DNA of 17,629 bases from Burkholderiales bacterium. Its GTDB lineage: Bacteria > Actinomycetota > Thermoleophilia > Gaiellales > Gaiellaceae. Shown piece by piece: positions 1 to 6,295 of the stretch. Where the stretch lies: contig JAICUZ010000022.1 in NCBI GenBank assembly GCA_025935595.1, forward strand, positions 1-17,629. The letters run 5' to 3'. The notes beneath the pieces are model-generated. The model searched no databases, was not told where the DNA came from, and worked only from the letters and a program-made list of their open reading frames with translations. Numbering within the stretch: the stretch's first letter is position 1; every line of letters starts with the position of its first letter. A program made the translations under genes and the position numbers.

Positions 1-65
1 GTGCCGAGATCGCCGAGCACGAGGAGACGATTCGGCCGCTGCTCCGTCGTCCGGAGGAGCCGTAG
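1..65 (+). CDS. C-terminal tail of an unidentified upstream gene (5' end outside the window)
   Basis: Read from base 3, the sequence gives an uninterrupted 20-residue tail, AEIAEHEETIRPLLRRPEEP, then TAG at 63-65. The charged, helical composition and third-position GC look like coding sequence. A strong GGAGGAG at 53-59 inside this tail serves the next gene, whose GTG follows the stop by one base, which is typical of translational coupling. The fragment is too short to assign a family. The competing reading, a gene starting at the GTG at base 1 in frame 1, gives an Arg/Ser-rich shadow-like N-terminus and is less likely. Confidence 0.5.
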   Translation, partial: AEIAEHEETIRPLLRRPEEP

Positions 66-66
66 C

Positions 67-546
67 GTGGCCGCCGAGGGGAGGTCCGGGGGCGGGCGGC
101 GCGCACTCGGACGCGTCGTCCTCGTCTCGCTCGCCGAACGGGCTCGGGCCGAGCTCGACGAGCGACGCGCGCGAGGGCAGCGGCTTCGCGCGCAACGCAC
201 GTTGCACCGGCTGGAGGAGCTCGAACGTGCTCTCGACCGGTTCGACCGGGGCCTGGCACCGCTGCCGACGCCCTGGTATCTCCGCTGGAGCGCGTATGCG
301 GCGACGCTCGCCGCGCTGGTCGCGGCCGCGGGCGCCCTCGCGTCGCTCCTCCTGATCCACGGCCCGACGGGCGTGCTGGTCGGGATCGCCGACGTCGCGA
401 TGCTGGCCGCCAGTCTCGTGTGGTTCGTGGTCGCCGTCGCCCGCCGGGCTCCCCGAGAAGGGGTTGCCGGCCATCACCCGAACGAGGGATCGTCGGGCCG
501 GGAGGCGGGCCGATACGACGAACATGGCGACCCAGACGTTCTTTGA
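67..546 (+). CDS. Small membrane protein with N-terminal charged helix and two TM segments
   Basis: A protein of 159 residues starting at GTG 67, chosen because GGAGGAG (53-59) lies 7 bases upstream and the preceding frame stops at 63-65. Residues about 20-70 are rich in Arg, Glu and Leu and probably form an amphipathic or coiled-coil helix. Two hydrophobic segments follow, one beginning near WSAYAATLAALVAAAGALAS and one near VLVGIADVAMLAASLVWFVV, then a polar tail. I do not recognise a family. The last 23 bases overlap the start of the RsiG-like gene in another frame, so the two are probably co-transcribed. The final 30 residues are low in hydrophobic content, so an earlier functional end is possible. 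Confidence 0.5.
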   Translation: MAAEGRSGGGRRALGRVVLVSLAERARAELDERRARGQRLRAQRTLHRLEELERALDRFDRGLAPLPTPWYLRWSAYAATLAALVAAAGALASLLLIHGPTGVLVGIADVAMLAASLVWFVVAVARRAPREGVAGHHPNEGSSGREAGRYDEHGDPDVL

Positions 547-751
547 CTTCAACGCGATGATTGTCGAGCTCGAGCGGCTCGAGCAACAGGAGCGCAAGGT
601 GTCGGCGATCAGGCGTCAGCTTCACGACCGGCTCGACTCGTTCCCGAACGAGGCGACGCAGGTCAAGGAGCGGAAGATCTCGGACGCACGGCGCGCGCTG
701 CACAAGCGGATCGACGCGCTCAAGGCCGAGCTCGACATCTGGGGCCGTTAG
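524..751 (+). CDS. RsiG-like c-di-GMP-responsive anti-sigma factor (minimal, two motif copies)
   Basis: A 75-residue, almost wholly helical protein. Two copies of one pattern are visible: E23-x3-S27-x2-R30-x3-H34-x3-D38 and E49-x3-S53-x2-R56-x3-H60-x3-D64, separated by a PN-containing turn, so it should fold as a helical hairpin. The pattern matches the c-di-GMP-binding signature of actinobacterial RsiG, E-x3-S-x2-R-x3-Q-x3-D, with His for Gln in both copies. RsiG sequesters the WhiG-type sigma factor when loaded with c-di-GMP. The start at ATG 524 (MATQTFFDF) is preferred to ATG 464, whose extra 20 residues are Arg-rich and atypical; its ribosome site is weak (GGAGG at 501-505, long spacing). 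A GGDEF-HD-GYP gene lies 0.4 kb downstream on the other strand. No sigma factor gene is visible here. The anti-sigma role is inferred from the motif. Confidence 0.72.
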   Translation: MATQTFFDFNAMIVELERLEQQERKVSAIRRQLHDRLDSFPNEATQVKERKISDARRALHKRIDALKAELDIWGR

Positions 752-797
752 GCCCGTCAGAAAAAGGAACGCGCGCGCGGGCGACGAAGCCGGAGTC

Positions 798-1154
798 GTG
801 GCCGCGTATTCGCTTGCGCGGGGGGCGCAGATTGACCGCAAGAATCTCCGCGCGACCCTCTTCGACCCGTCGTTCGCCGAGCGTCAGGCGGCGCTCGCGG
901 CGCGCATCGACGGGCTCGAGGCGAAGCTGCGCGCGATCGAGGAGCACCCAGGGATCGATCACGACGCCCTGCGCGCGGCGACGACGCACACGAGACTCCT
1001 CTGCTCGCCGTCCGGATACGAGCTCTCCGAGGTCGATGCACCACCGCCCGCCGCCGGAACGACCGTCGACCACGACGGCGCGTCCTACACGGTGTGGCAG
1101 GTCGGCCCGTCGCCGCTGCCGAGCGACGCGCGCCGCTGCGCGATCCTCGTCTAG
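798..1154 (+). CDS. Hypothetical protein, helical N-terminus plus small C-terminal beta-type domain
   Basis: About 118 residues from GTG 798, the first plausible in-frame start after the RsiG-like gene; a GGAG at 792-795 is very close, so the start is uncertain. Residues about 25-50 (AERQAALAARIDGLEAKLRA) look like a coiled-coil helix. The C-terminal half contains LLCSPSGYELSEVDAPPP, then TVDHDGASYTVWQVGPSPLP and ends RRCAILV. I associate this type of tail (GY-x-L...PPPA-G...GPSPLP...RRCA) with uncharacterised actinobacterial proteins but know no function. The stop codon shares the four bases CTAG at 1151-1154 with the stop of the convergent GGDEF-HD-GYP gene. Confidence 0.6.
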   Translation: MAAYSLARGAQIDRKNLRATLFDPSFAERQAALAARIDGLEAKLRAIEEHPGIDHDALRAATTHTRLLCSPSGYELSEVDAPPPAAGTTVDHDGASYTVWQVGPSPLPSDARRCAILV

Positions 1155-3136
1155 GCCGCCGCGACCGAGGTCGCCCGTTCGGTCGCGAGCACGGCGAGGA
1201 ACGCCTCGACGACGACCGGGTCGAACTGGGTGCCCGCGCAGCGGATCACTTCTTCTTCCGCCTCGGCCGCGGAGAGCGGCTCGCGGTACGGCCGGTCGGG
1301 CGTCGTCATCGCCGCGTACGAGTCGGCGACCGCGACGATCCGCGCCGACAGCGGAATGTCGTGGCCGGCGAGCCCGTCGGGATAGCCGAGACCGTCCCAG
1401 CGCTCGTGTGACGCGCGCACGGCGTCCGCGACCGAGTCGAGGCCGGGGACGCGGCCGACGATGCGCTCTCCTGCGAGCGTGTGCTGGCGGACGACTTCCC
1501 ACTCGCCGGCGTCGAGCGGGCCGGGTTTGAGCAGGATGGAATCCGGCACGGCGAGCTTGCCGATGTCGTGCAACTGCGCCACCGAGACGACGGCCTCGAT
1601 CGAGAAGTCGTAGGGCATGCGCGACGCGATCGCACGCGAGAGCCGCACGACCTCGTTCGTGTGCGCCGCCAGGACGGCGTCGCGTGCCTCGAGCACACCG
1701 AGCAGCGCGCCACGACCCTCGGCGCCGGCCGGGCGGTCGCCGCCCTTGTGCCGGTACATCCGGCGGTCGACGATCTTCAACGCCTCGGTCGTGTCCGTCG
1801 CCTCTTCGGGCAGCACGACGATCCCGACCGACGACGTGATCCTGAAGCCCTCGCCTTCCTCGGTGAGGTTCGCGGTCGTCTCGGCGACGACGTCGGCCAT
1901 CTTCGTCTCGTCGACGCGGACCAGCACGCAGAATTCGTCCCCGCCCAGCCGATACGCACGTCCATCTGCGGGAAGCCCACCCTGAAGCCGCTCCCCGAGG
2001 CGGGCGAGCAGCGCATCGCCTGCCGGATGACCGAAGCGGTCGTTGTACGACTTGAAGCCGTTCAGGTCGAACAGCATCAGCACCGACTTCGTCTCGGAGT
2101 CGATCGTCTCGTCGAGATCGCCGACGAGGGCGCGGCGGTTCCAGAGCCCTGTCAGCAGATCGGTCTTCGACTCGTGCCGCGTACGGTCGAGCAGCGTCAG
2201 GTAGTCGAGGAATGTCATCCCCATGCGCACGAACACGGCGGCCAGGGCGAGCGTCGCGAGCGTGATCCCGAGGGTGTTCAGCGGCTGGAAGTGGTCGACG
2301 ACCTCGAGCACCAGTGCGATCGAGCCGAAGAGCCCCGGGACGAGGATCAGCCGAACGCCGTCCAGTTGAGCCGCGCGCACGCGCCGAGACGGCAGCGTTC
2401 CGGCGGCGGCGATCAGCAGCATGCCGGCCGGCCACCCGAGGTCGAGCCACGTGCCGTACTCGTAGGTGTTCTGCGCGATCTGGACGAGATAGACGCTGTC
2501 GCAGACCGCGAACACCAGGAGGCCGCCGCCGAAGACGAGCCACTTCGCGGAGAACCGCCAGCCGGAGAGCGCGACGGCGCCGACGACGATTCCGAGCACG
2601 AGTATGTCGCCGAGTGGATACGCAAGGTTCGTCGCGACTGCGGCCGCCGTCTCGCCGCTCCCGTCGAGCGAGCGCTCGACGATCGCGTAGACGACACTCG
2701 CCGCGAGCGCGGCCGTCGTCAGCGCAGCGATGACGCCGTCGAGCCAGAGGCTCCGGACGATCCCGCGCACCTCCTTGTGGAAGAGCACGACGAGCGCGAT
2801 ATAGACCGGCGGATAGAAGAGGAGGTAGCCGGCATCAGAGAGCGATGGGAACGGCACGACCGCTTTCCCGTCGAGAAAGACCGTGTAGTAGATGTCGCCG
2901 GCCGTCCAGGCGGCGATCGCCACGCCGACCCACATCCACACCGCGCGGTCGGGACGGCCGCGGGCGCAGAGGAAGCAGTTCAGCGCCGCGAGGACGAGAA
3001 TCGCGTCGTAGGTGAACTTGTTGTCGACGTTGGCGAGCCAGGCGCCGCCGAGCCCCGTCTCGATCTGGAGCGCGAGCACCGCGAAACCGAGCACGCCCAG
3101 GACGAACGGGGCGTTCCGCCAGACCTGACGACCCAT
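1151..3136 (-). CDS. Membrane-anchored GGDEF + HD-GYP protein (c-di-GMP synthesis/turnover)
   Basis: A 661-residue protein. Roughly residues 10-310 form an N-terminal sensor of about nine or ten hydrophobic helices. A GGDEF domain follows: the start motif TDLLTGLWNRRAL is near 325, FDLNGFKSYND near 356, and an intact RLGGDEF active site near 398-402, so diguanylate cyclase activity is plausible. No RxxD inhibitory I-site is seen five residues before it. The C-terminal HD-GYP domain has LEARDAVLAAH near 483, LHDIGK (H523, D524), RQHTLAGE, and HERWDGLGYPDGL near 577-589, as expected of a c-di-GMP phosphodiesterase. ATG 3136 is preferred because GAGG lies 8 bases upstream; GTG 3145 is the alternative. 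It ends convergently on the upstream cluster and is a natural partner for the RsiG-like protein. Net direction (synthesis or breakdown) cannot be told. Confidence 0.9.
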   Translation of the reverse strand: MGRQVWRNAPFVLGVLGFAVLALQIETGLGGAWLANVDNKFTYDAILVLAALNCFLCARGRPDRAVWMWVGVAIAAWTAGDIYYTVFLDGKAVVPFPSLSDAGYLLFYPPVYIALVVLFHKEVRGIVRSLWLDGVIAALTTAALAASVVYAIVERSLDGSGETAAAVATNLAYPLGDILVLGIVVGAVALSGWRFSAKWLVFGGGLLVFAVCDSVYLVQIAQNTYEYGTWLDLGWPAGMLLIAAAGTLPSRRVRAAQLDGVRLILVPGLFGSIALVLEVVDHFQPLNTLGITLATLALAAVFVRMGMTFLDYLTLLDRTRHESKTDLLTGLWNRRALVGDLDETIDSETKSVLMLFDLNGFKSYNDRFGHPAGDALLARLGERLQGGLPADGRAYRLGGDEFCVLVRVDETKMADVVAETTANLTEEGEGFRITSSVGIVVLPEEATDTTEALKIVDRRMYRHKGGDRPAGAEGRGALLGVLEARDAVLAAHTNEVVRLSRAIASRMPYDFSIEAVVSVAQLHDIGKLAVPDSILLKPGPLDAGEWEVVRQHTLAGERIVGRVPGLDSVADAVRASHERWDGLGYPDGLAGHDIPLSARIVAVADSYAAMTTPDRPYREPLSAAEAEEEVIRCAGTQFDPVVVEAFLAVLATERATSVAAA

Positions 3137-3198
3137 GCGCCGCACCTCGTTCTTATCGTCACGTCGCGTGGAACCCTTGATAGGTCTGGGATCGGCGC

Positions 3199-3720
3199 TT
3201 ACTGGCCGGACTCGCTCCTATCGGATGTCCCCGCGGTGGGGTCGTGCGGCTCGGGCTGGGCAAGATCGCCGCCGCTGATGCGCGGCCCCCGTGGCGGGCG
3301 AGAGATCGCGCCGATGACTTCGCCGACGTTCTTCTCTTTCGTCAGACGAGGCAGGTCGGCTTGGCTGAGGATCCCGACGAGCTCTCCTTCGGCGATGACG
3401 ACCGGAAGCCGGCGAACCTGAGCCCGGGCCATCCGCGTCAGCGCGTCGTCAAGGTCGTCGTCCGGCGTCACGGTCACCACCTCGCGTGATGCGACGTCGC
3501 TGACGGGTGTCGTCTCCGGGTCGAGTCCGGCCGCAACGACGCGCAGCGCGATGTCACGGTCTGTGAGGACGCCTATCAGGCGCGCCGCACCGTCCTTGTC
3601 GACGACGGGGAGCGATCCGACATCGTCACCTTCCATGAGCCGCGCAGCCTCTCGGACCGAGGTGTCCGCTTCGACAGCGCGGGGATGCTTTGTCATTACG
3701 TCGACGATCTTCGTGCCCAT
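3199..3720 (-). CDS. CBS-domain pair protein
   Basis: A 173-residue cytoplasmic protein with two tandem CBS motifs (a Bateman module). The first covers about residues 7-66, with VMTKHPRAVEADTSVREA, GSLPVVDKDG and LIGVLTDRDIA; the second covers about 75-130, with VVTVTPDDDLDDALTRM, RRLPVV and LVGILSQADL. Such stand-alone pairs bind adenine nucleotides or SAM and regulate partners; the ligand cannot be told from sequence. The tail after 135 is Pro/Gly/Ser-rich and probably disordered. The start at ATG 3720 is set by AGGAGGT just upstream; the frame is open further upstream but lacks a ribosome site. It is the last gene of the minus-strand run, separated from the cupin gene by 238 bases, so it may have its own promoter. 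Confidence 0.9.
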   Translation of the reverse strand: MGTKIVDVMTKHPRAVEADTSVREAARLMEGDDVGSLPVVDKDGAARLIGVLTDRDIALRVVAAGLDPETTPVSDVASREVVTVTPDDDLDDALTRMARAQVRRLPVVIAEGELVGILSQADLPRLTKEKNVGEVIGAISRPPRGPRISGGDLAQPEPHDPTAGTSDRSESGQ

Positions 3721-3958
3721 GGAGCACCTCCTATGGGGATGGCATTCTGAACGCCTTTTCTCCATCTCCGCCGGTCCAAACCGAGCGTCCCGGGCGGCTC
3801 GAGGCTTGAACCGAATGTTTCCTGAGATAGATGGGACGGTGACAACCGGCGCCGTTTCCAAAAACTGGGTCACGGCGTCCGGGTTGGCATCTACCCAGTC
3901 CTCTGGCGGCTCGATCCGCGCCTCGATGCCGGCATGCTCAGCGAGGACGCACCGACGC
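3721..3958. other. Intergenic stretch between cupin and CBS genes, no supported gene
   Basis: On the minus strand this stretch is open in the frame of the CBS gene and gives plausible residues (for example ARIEPPEDWVDANPDAV), but there is no in-frame ATG/GTG/TTG with a ribosome site near its upstream end. It starts immediately after the cupin stop. It may be a leader for the CBS gene or the remnant of a small gene. The only firm element is the AGGAGGT ribosome site at its CBS-proximal end. Confidence 0.4.
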
Positions 3959-4321
3959 TTAACCCTTCGCGTACTCCTCGGCCGTCCGCGAGTCAAACTC
4001 GAACCCGATGACAGGGTCGTCGCCGACTACCCACGCATCGTGCCCTGGCTCGATCACGTATGACTGACCAGCATGGATCTCCTCCTCGGTCCCGTCGTCG
4101 TGAAGGACGCGCATCGTCCCTGACTGAAGCAGACCGACGTGGTGGGCTTGGCAGCTTTCGCCGCCCGCGATGGGCTTGATGCACTCCGACCATCTCCACC
4201 CCGGCTCCAGTCGCATGCGCGACGCGGCGACCCTGCCCATCCGAACGATCTCGACCGTCGTCTTGTCCGGCGTCCGAGTTTCGTCGGGCGAACCGAAGTC
4301 TCCTACCTCGACACCTGCCAT
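3959..4321 (-). CDS. Small single-domain cupin protein
   Basis: A 120-residue protein starting at ATG 4321, set by AAGGAGG five bases upstream. The core runs from MRLEPGWRWSECIKPIAGG through CQAHHVGLLQSGTMRV to EEEIHAGQSYVIEPGHDAWV, the layout of a small beta-barrel cupin: the HHVG and GH-x2-W segments correspond roughly to the two cupin motifs, although the usual metal His set is only partly present. Related proteins bind a small ligand or metal and often sense or shield reactive compounds; no substrate can be given. It lies 44 bases downstream of the SnoaL-like gene in the same operon. A longer start at ATG 4393 would add a Leu-Ala-Gly-Cys sequence, but it overlaps the previous gene and the internal ribosome site is much stronger. 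Confidence 0.82.
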   Translation of the reverse strand: MAGVEVGDFGSPDETRTPDKTTVEIVRMGRVAASRMRLEPGWRWSECIKPIAGGESCQAHHVGLLQSGTMRVLHDDGTEEEIHAGQSYVIEPGHDAWVVGDDPVIGFEFDSRTAEEYAKG

Positions 4322-4365
4322 GTCCGCCTCCTTGACCTCGTACGTGCAGCCCGCCAAGAGCGATC

Positions 4366-4770
4366 CTAAGACCTTGGCTGGTGCATTATCCAACCTCCCT
4401 CGGGTCGGAATCCAGCGCAGACGAGATCGATGCTGTTGAGGCGACCGTCGTCCAAGGCGCAGAAAAGGTGCTGCTCCACGAGCCTCGGAAAGTCGCCCGG
4501 TTTTCTGACCCGAAGCCGGTAGAAGACATGGAGCCGATCGGCGAACCGGTCGCTTCCTGAGCGGATGAGCTCGACCTCCTCTGCATCACCGAACCACGAC
4601 GCGAACTTCGCCGCTGCGGCGTCAGCGCCCGAGATCTCGACGAAGCCAGGGGGGATCAACGCTCGCATACGCACATCAGCCGCGAGCATGGCGGTCAGCC
4701 GTTCGAAGTCGCGGGTCACCAGCGCCCTTGCGAAGCCTGCGGCTGAATAGGCCACCGGTAACGGTTTCAT
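4366..4770 (-). CDS. SnoaL/NTF2-like fold protein
   Basis: A 134-residue protein from ATG 4770. It opens with YSAAGFARALVTRDFERLTA, then MLAADVRMRALIPPGFVEIS, and later has the beta-rich HVFYRLRVRK, VEQHLFCALDDGRLNSIDLV. This arrangement of an alpha helical start plus curved sheet is that of the SnoaL/NTF2-like superfamily (polyketide-cyclase-like and ester-hydrolase-like proteins). No catalytic Asp/His pair can be fixed confidently. Its start overlaps the stop of the RPNDRAG-repeat gene by four bases (ATGA), so the two are translationally coupled. It may be a ligand-binding or small hydrolase-like protein in the operon. Confidence 0.75.
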   Translation of the reverse strand: MKPLPVAYSAAGFARALVTRDFERLTAMLAADVRMRALIPPGFVEISGADAAAAKFASWFGDAEEVELIRSGSDRFADRLHVFYRLRVRKPGDFPRLVEQHLFCALDDGRLNSIDLVCAGFRPEGGWIMHQPRS

Positions 4771-5210
4771 CTGCCAATGGCTGGCTGGGTGCGATGCCTG
4801 CGACGGATGGGCGTCGCGAGCAGACCGCCCGCAAGCAGTAGAACGACGAAGATTCCGGTTCCGACGCCCGCGCCATAGTCGTCCCAGCGGAATCCGGAGG
4901 CAGCAACCGACACGGCTGAGAGCCCGACGCCGTACGGATGGGCGCTTGCGTATCGCTCGAATACATCCGGCGTAGGAACATTTGCGCGGTTGACTCCAAG
5001 CGAACCTGCGCGATCGTTGGGACGGAGTCCGTGACTCCGCAGGTACCGAGACACGACATCCGAGGTGTCGCCGGCGAACCGCTGCCACCCCACGCCGAGC
5101 GTCCCCGCGCGGTCGTTGGGCCGCGTACCTGCCTGCGCCGCAGTAGCCGAAAACGCCGTAAGCGCCAAAGCAAGGATGAGCCACCGAATGAGGTTGTTCT
5201 GAGGATTCAT
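4767..5210 (-). CDS. Secreted/membrane-anchored protein with two RPNDRAG repeats
   Basis: A 147-residue protein with a good signal peptide (MNPQNNLIRWLILALALTAF, cleavage after ATAAQA), a mature part containing two copies of RPNDRAG(T/S)LGV at about residues 30 and 63, and a C-terminal transmembrane helix (GIFVVLLLAGGLLATPI) followed by an Arg-rich cytoplasmic end. It is therefore a cell-surface protein with a short exterior. The RPNDRAG motif is one I associate with actinobacterial exported proteins; its function is unknown to me. The ribosome site GGAAG/AAAGAG precedes ATG 5210. It lies 15 bases after the DsrE-like gene and overlaps the SnoaL-like gene by ATGA. Confidence 0.8.
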   Translation of the reverse strand: MNPQNNLIRWLILALALTAFSATAAQAGTRPNDRAGTLGVGWQRFAGDTSDVVSRYLRSHGLRPNDRAGSLGVNRANVPTPDVFERYASAHPYGVGLSAVSVAASGFRWDDYGAGVGTGIFVVLLLAGGLLATPIRRRHRTQPAIGR

Positions 5211-5225
5211 CTCTTTCTTCCTTTC

Positions 5226-5597
5226 CTAGTAGCTGAAGACCGTTGCGTGGTCTTCGCCGACCCATTCCCAGAGAGGCGTTGCTCCGCCGAGTTCCGCGTT
5301 TGCGACGAGCTCACCCTGATCGAGCTTGCGCGCGTTGAAGCAGATCGGGCAGACGAGCAGGCTTCCCCCACCGTCCGCGAACTGCGCGAACAGCTTTGCG
5401 AGCGGCGGGCAGCCGTCGCACGCGACGCCTTCGGCATGACCTGGCAATGCGAGCCGAACAGCTTCCTTCGTCAAGAACATCGTCACCTGCTTGCCGCGCT
5501 CGACAGCCGCGCCGCCGACGAGGAATGCGACCAAGACACGCTCCGCGTCTTCGAGACCCGTCGCGAGATTGACTACAACCTTCGGTGAATTCGGCAC
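5226..5597 (-). CDS. DsrE/DsrF-like family protein
   Basis: A 123-residue cytoplasmic protein starting at GTG 5597 behind GGGAGGA. The order VVVNLATGLEDAERVLVAFL, AAVERGKQVTMFLTKEAVRL, LLVCPICFNARKL is that of DsrE-like alpha/beta sulfur-handling proteins: a first strand with a Thr/Gly loop, a helix, and a second strand MFLTKEAV. Cys residues lie in a CDGCP segment (near residue 60) and a CPIC segment (near 83); the latter is where active-site or sulfur-relay Cys would be in related proteins. The partner is unknown and no DsrF/DsrH or TusA gene is nearby. It is flanked by genes for exported proteins, which is unusual for a cytoplasmic persulfide carrier. Confidence 0.75.
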   Translation of the reverse strand: MPNSPKVVVNLATGLEDAERVLVAFLVGGAAVERGKQVTMFLTKEAVRLALPGHAEGVACDGCPPLAKLFAQFADGGGSLLVCPICFNARKLDQGELVANAELGGATPLWEWVGEDHATVFSY

Positions 5598-5634
5598 TGT
5601 CGTTCCTCCCGTTCAACGCGTTAGGAATGCCGCC

Positions 5635-6174
5635 CTACGCGTATGCGCAGGTAACGGTCGGGTTCCAGTCGTTGTGCATACCGAGCGGGTTGTCCTTCCA
5701 GATCCAGGTGTGAATCTCGTAGAAGTCGGGCAGTCCGTAGCGATTGCCTGCCGGCACGAGCTCCATTGGCTGGTCGAAGAGGCTCGGCGCCGATGCGCCG
5801 GGGTGCGCGGCTTCCCACGAAGCCTTGATCACGATGTACTCGACGGCCACGAGCCGCATTCCGCCGGTCGTCGTCGGCTCGTAGATCACGAGCTCCGGCG
5901 TCGACTCGTTGACGTTGCCGTCGAGGAGGCTCGGGTTCAGGAAGTGGACGCCCATCGCGCCGGTGTGACCGACGATGTCGTCGATACAGGTGAAGCCGTT
6001 CAGGTCGGCAACCTCGATGGTGTAGCCGGCTGCCTGCGCAGCGTCGAGTTGGTGGAACTGAGCGGTCGCAGCGCGGGCGGCGCTGAGGCCGTTGTCGTCT
6101 GCGGTCGCGAGAGTCGCGGTTGTCAGCATCAGCACGACGACTGCCGCCACAGAGAGCAGAGCCCTTCTCGTCAT
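5635..6174 (-). CDS. Secreted protein of unknown function
   Basis: A 179-residue protein with a clear signal peptide (MTRRALLSVAAVVVLMLTTA, cleavage near ATADD). The mature domain includes DLNGFTCIDD, GAMGVHFLNPSLLDG, PELVIYEPTTTGGMRLVAVE and, near the end, YEIHTWIWKDNPLGMHNDWN followed by PTVTC, with paired Cys suggesting one disulfide. I recognise the layout (GxMGVHF-NPSLLD ... YEP...LV-VEY ... H-WIWKDNP-G-DWNP) from uncharacterised exported bacterial proteins; the His, Asp and Trp residues could bind a metal or small ligand, but no activity is known to me. The start ATG 6174 has AGGAGGGG upstream. It is the first gene of the minus-strand operon. Confidence 0.8.
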   Translation of the reverse strand: MTRRALLSVAAVVVLMLTTATLATADDNGLSAARAATAQFHQLDAAQAAGYTIEVADLNGFTCIDDIVGHTGAMGVHFLNPSLLDGNVNESTPELVIYEPTTTGGMRLVAVEYIVIKASWEAAHPGASAPSLFDQPMELVPAGNRYGLPDFYEIHTWIWKDNPLGMHNDWNPTVTCAYA

Positions 6175-6192
6175 GTCCCCTCCTTCGTAGGT

Positions 6193-6212
6193 GCGTCGCC
6201 TCGTGGCGACGC
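6193..6212 (-). promoter_or_regulatory. Leader hairpin in front of the secreted-protein operon
   Basis: GCGTCGCC (6193-6200) and GGCGACGC (6205-6212) form a perfect 8-bp stem with a four-base loop. A further GGT/ACC pairing is possible with a bulge. It lies just upstream of the AGGAGGGG ribosome site of the secreted-protein gene, in its presumed 5' leader, so it may affect translation or mRNA stability, or be an operator. The role is inference. Confidence 0.4.
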
Positions 6213-6295
6213 GAGGCACCGTACGACCGAGGCGCGCCGGCGACTTCGCGGAAACAAGCCAACTTACGGGCGCGGGCCCGAATGGCTAGATCGTG

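Noticed and set aside
720..2543. Minus-strand frame of about 600 residues overlapping the GGDEF-HD-GYP gene
   Set aside because: Arg/Pro/Ala-rich shadow without family motifs; the overlapping frame has complete GGDEF and HD-GYP motifs.
1481..3421. Plus-strand frame of 646 residues antisense to the GGDEF-HD-GYP gene
   Set aside because: Antisense shadow rich in Arg, Glu and Asp, typical of high-GC DNA; runs across a gene boundary into the CBS gene.
4322..4393. Lipoprotein start (LLAGC) for the cupin gene
   Set aside because: The N-terminus is too short and polar before the Cys, it overlaps the preceding gene, and AAGGAGG sits before the internal ATG 4321.
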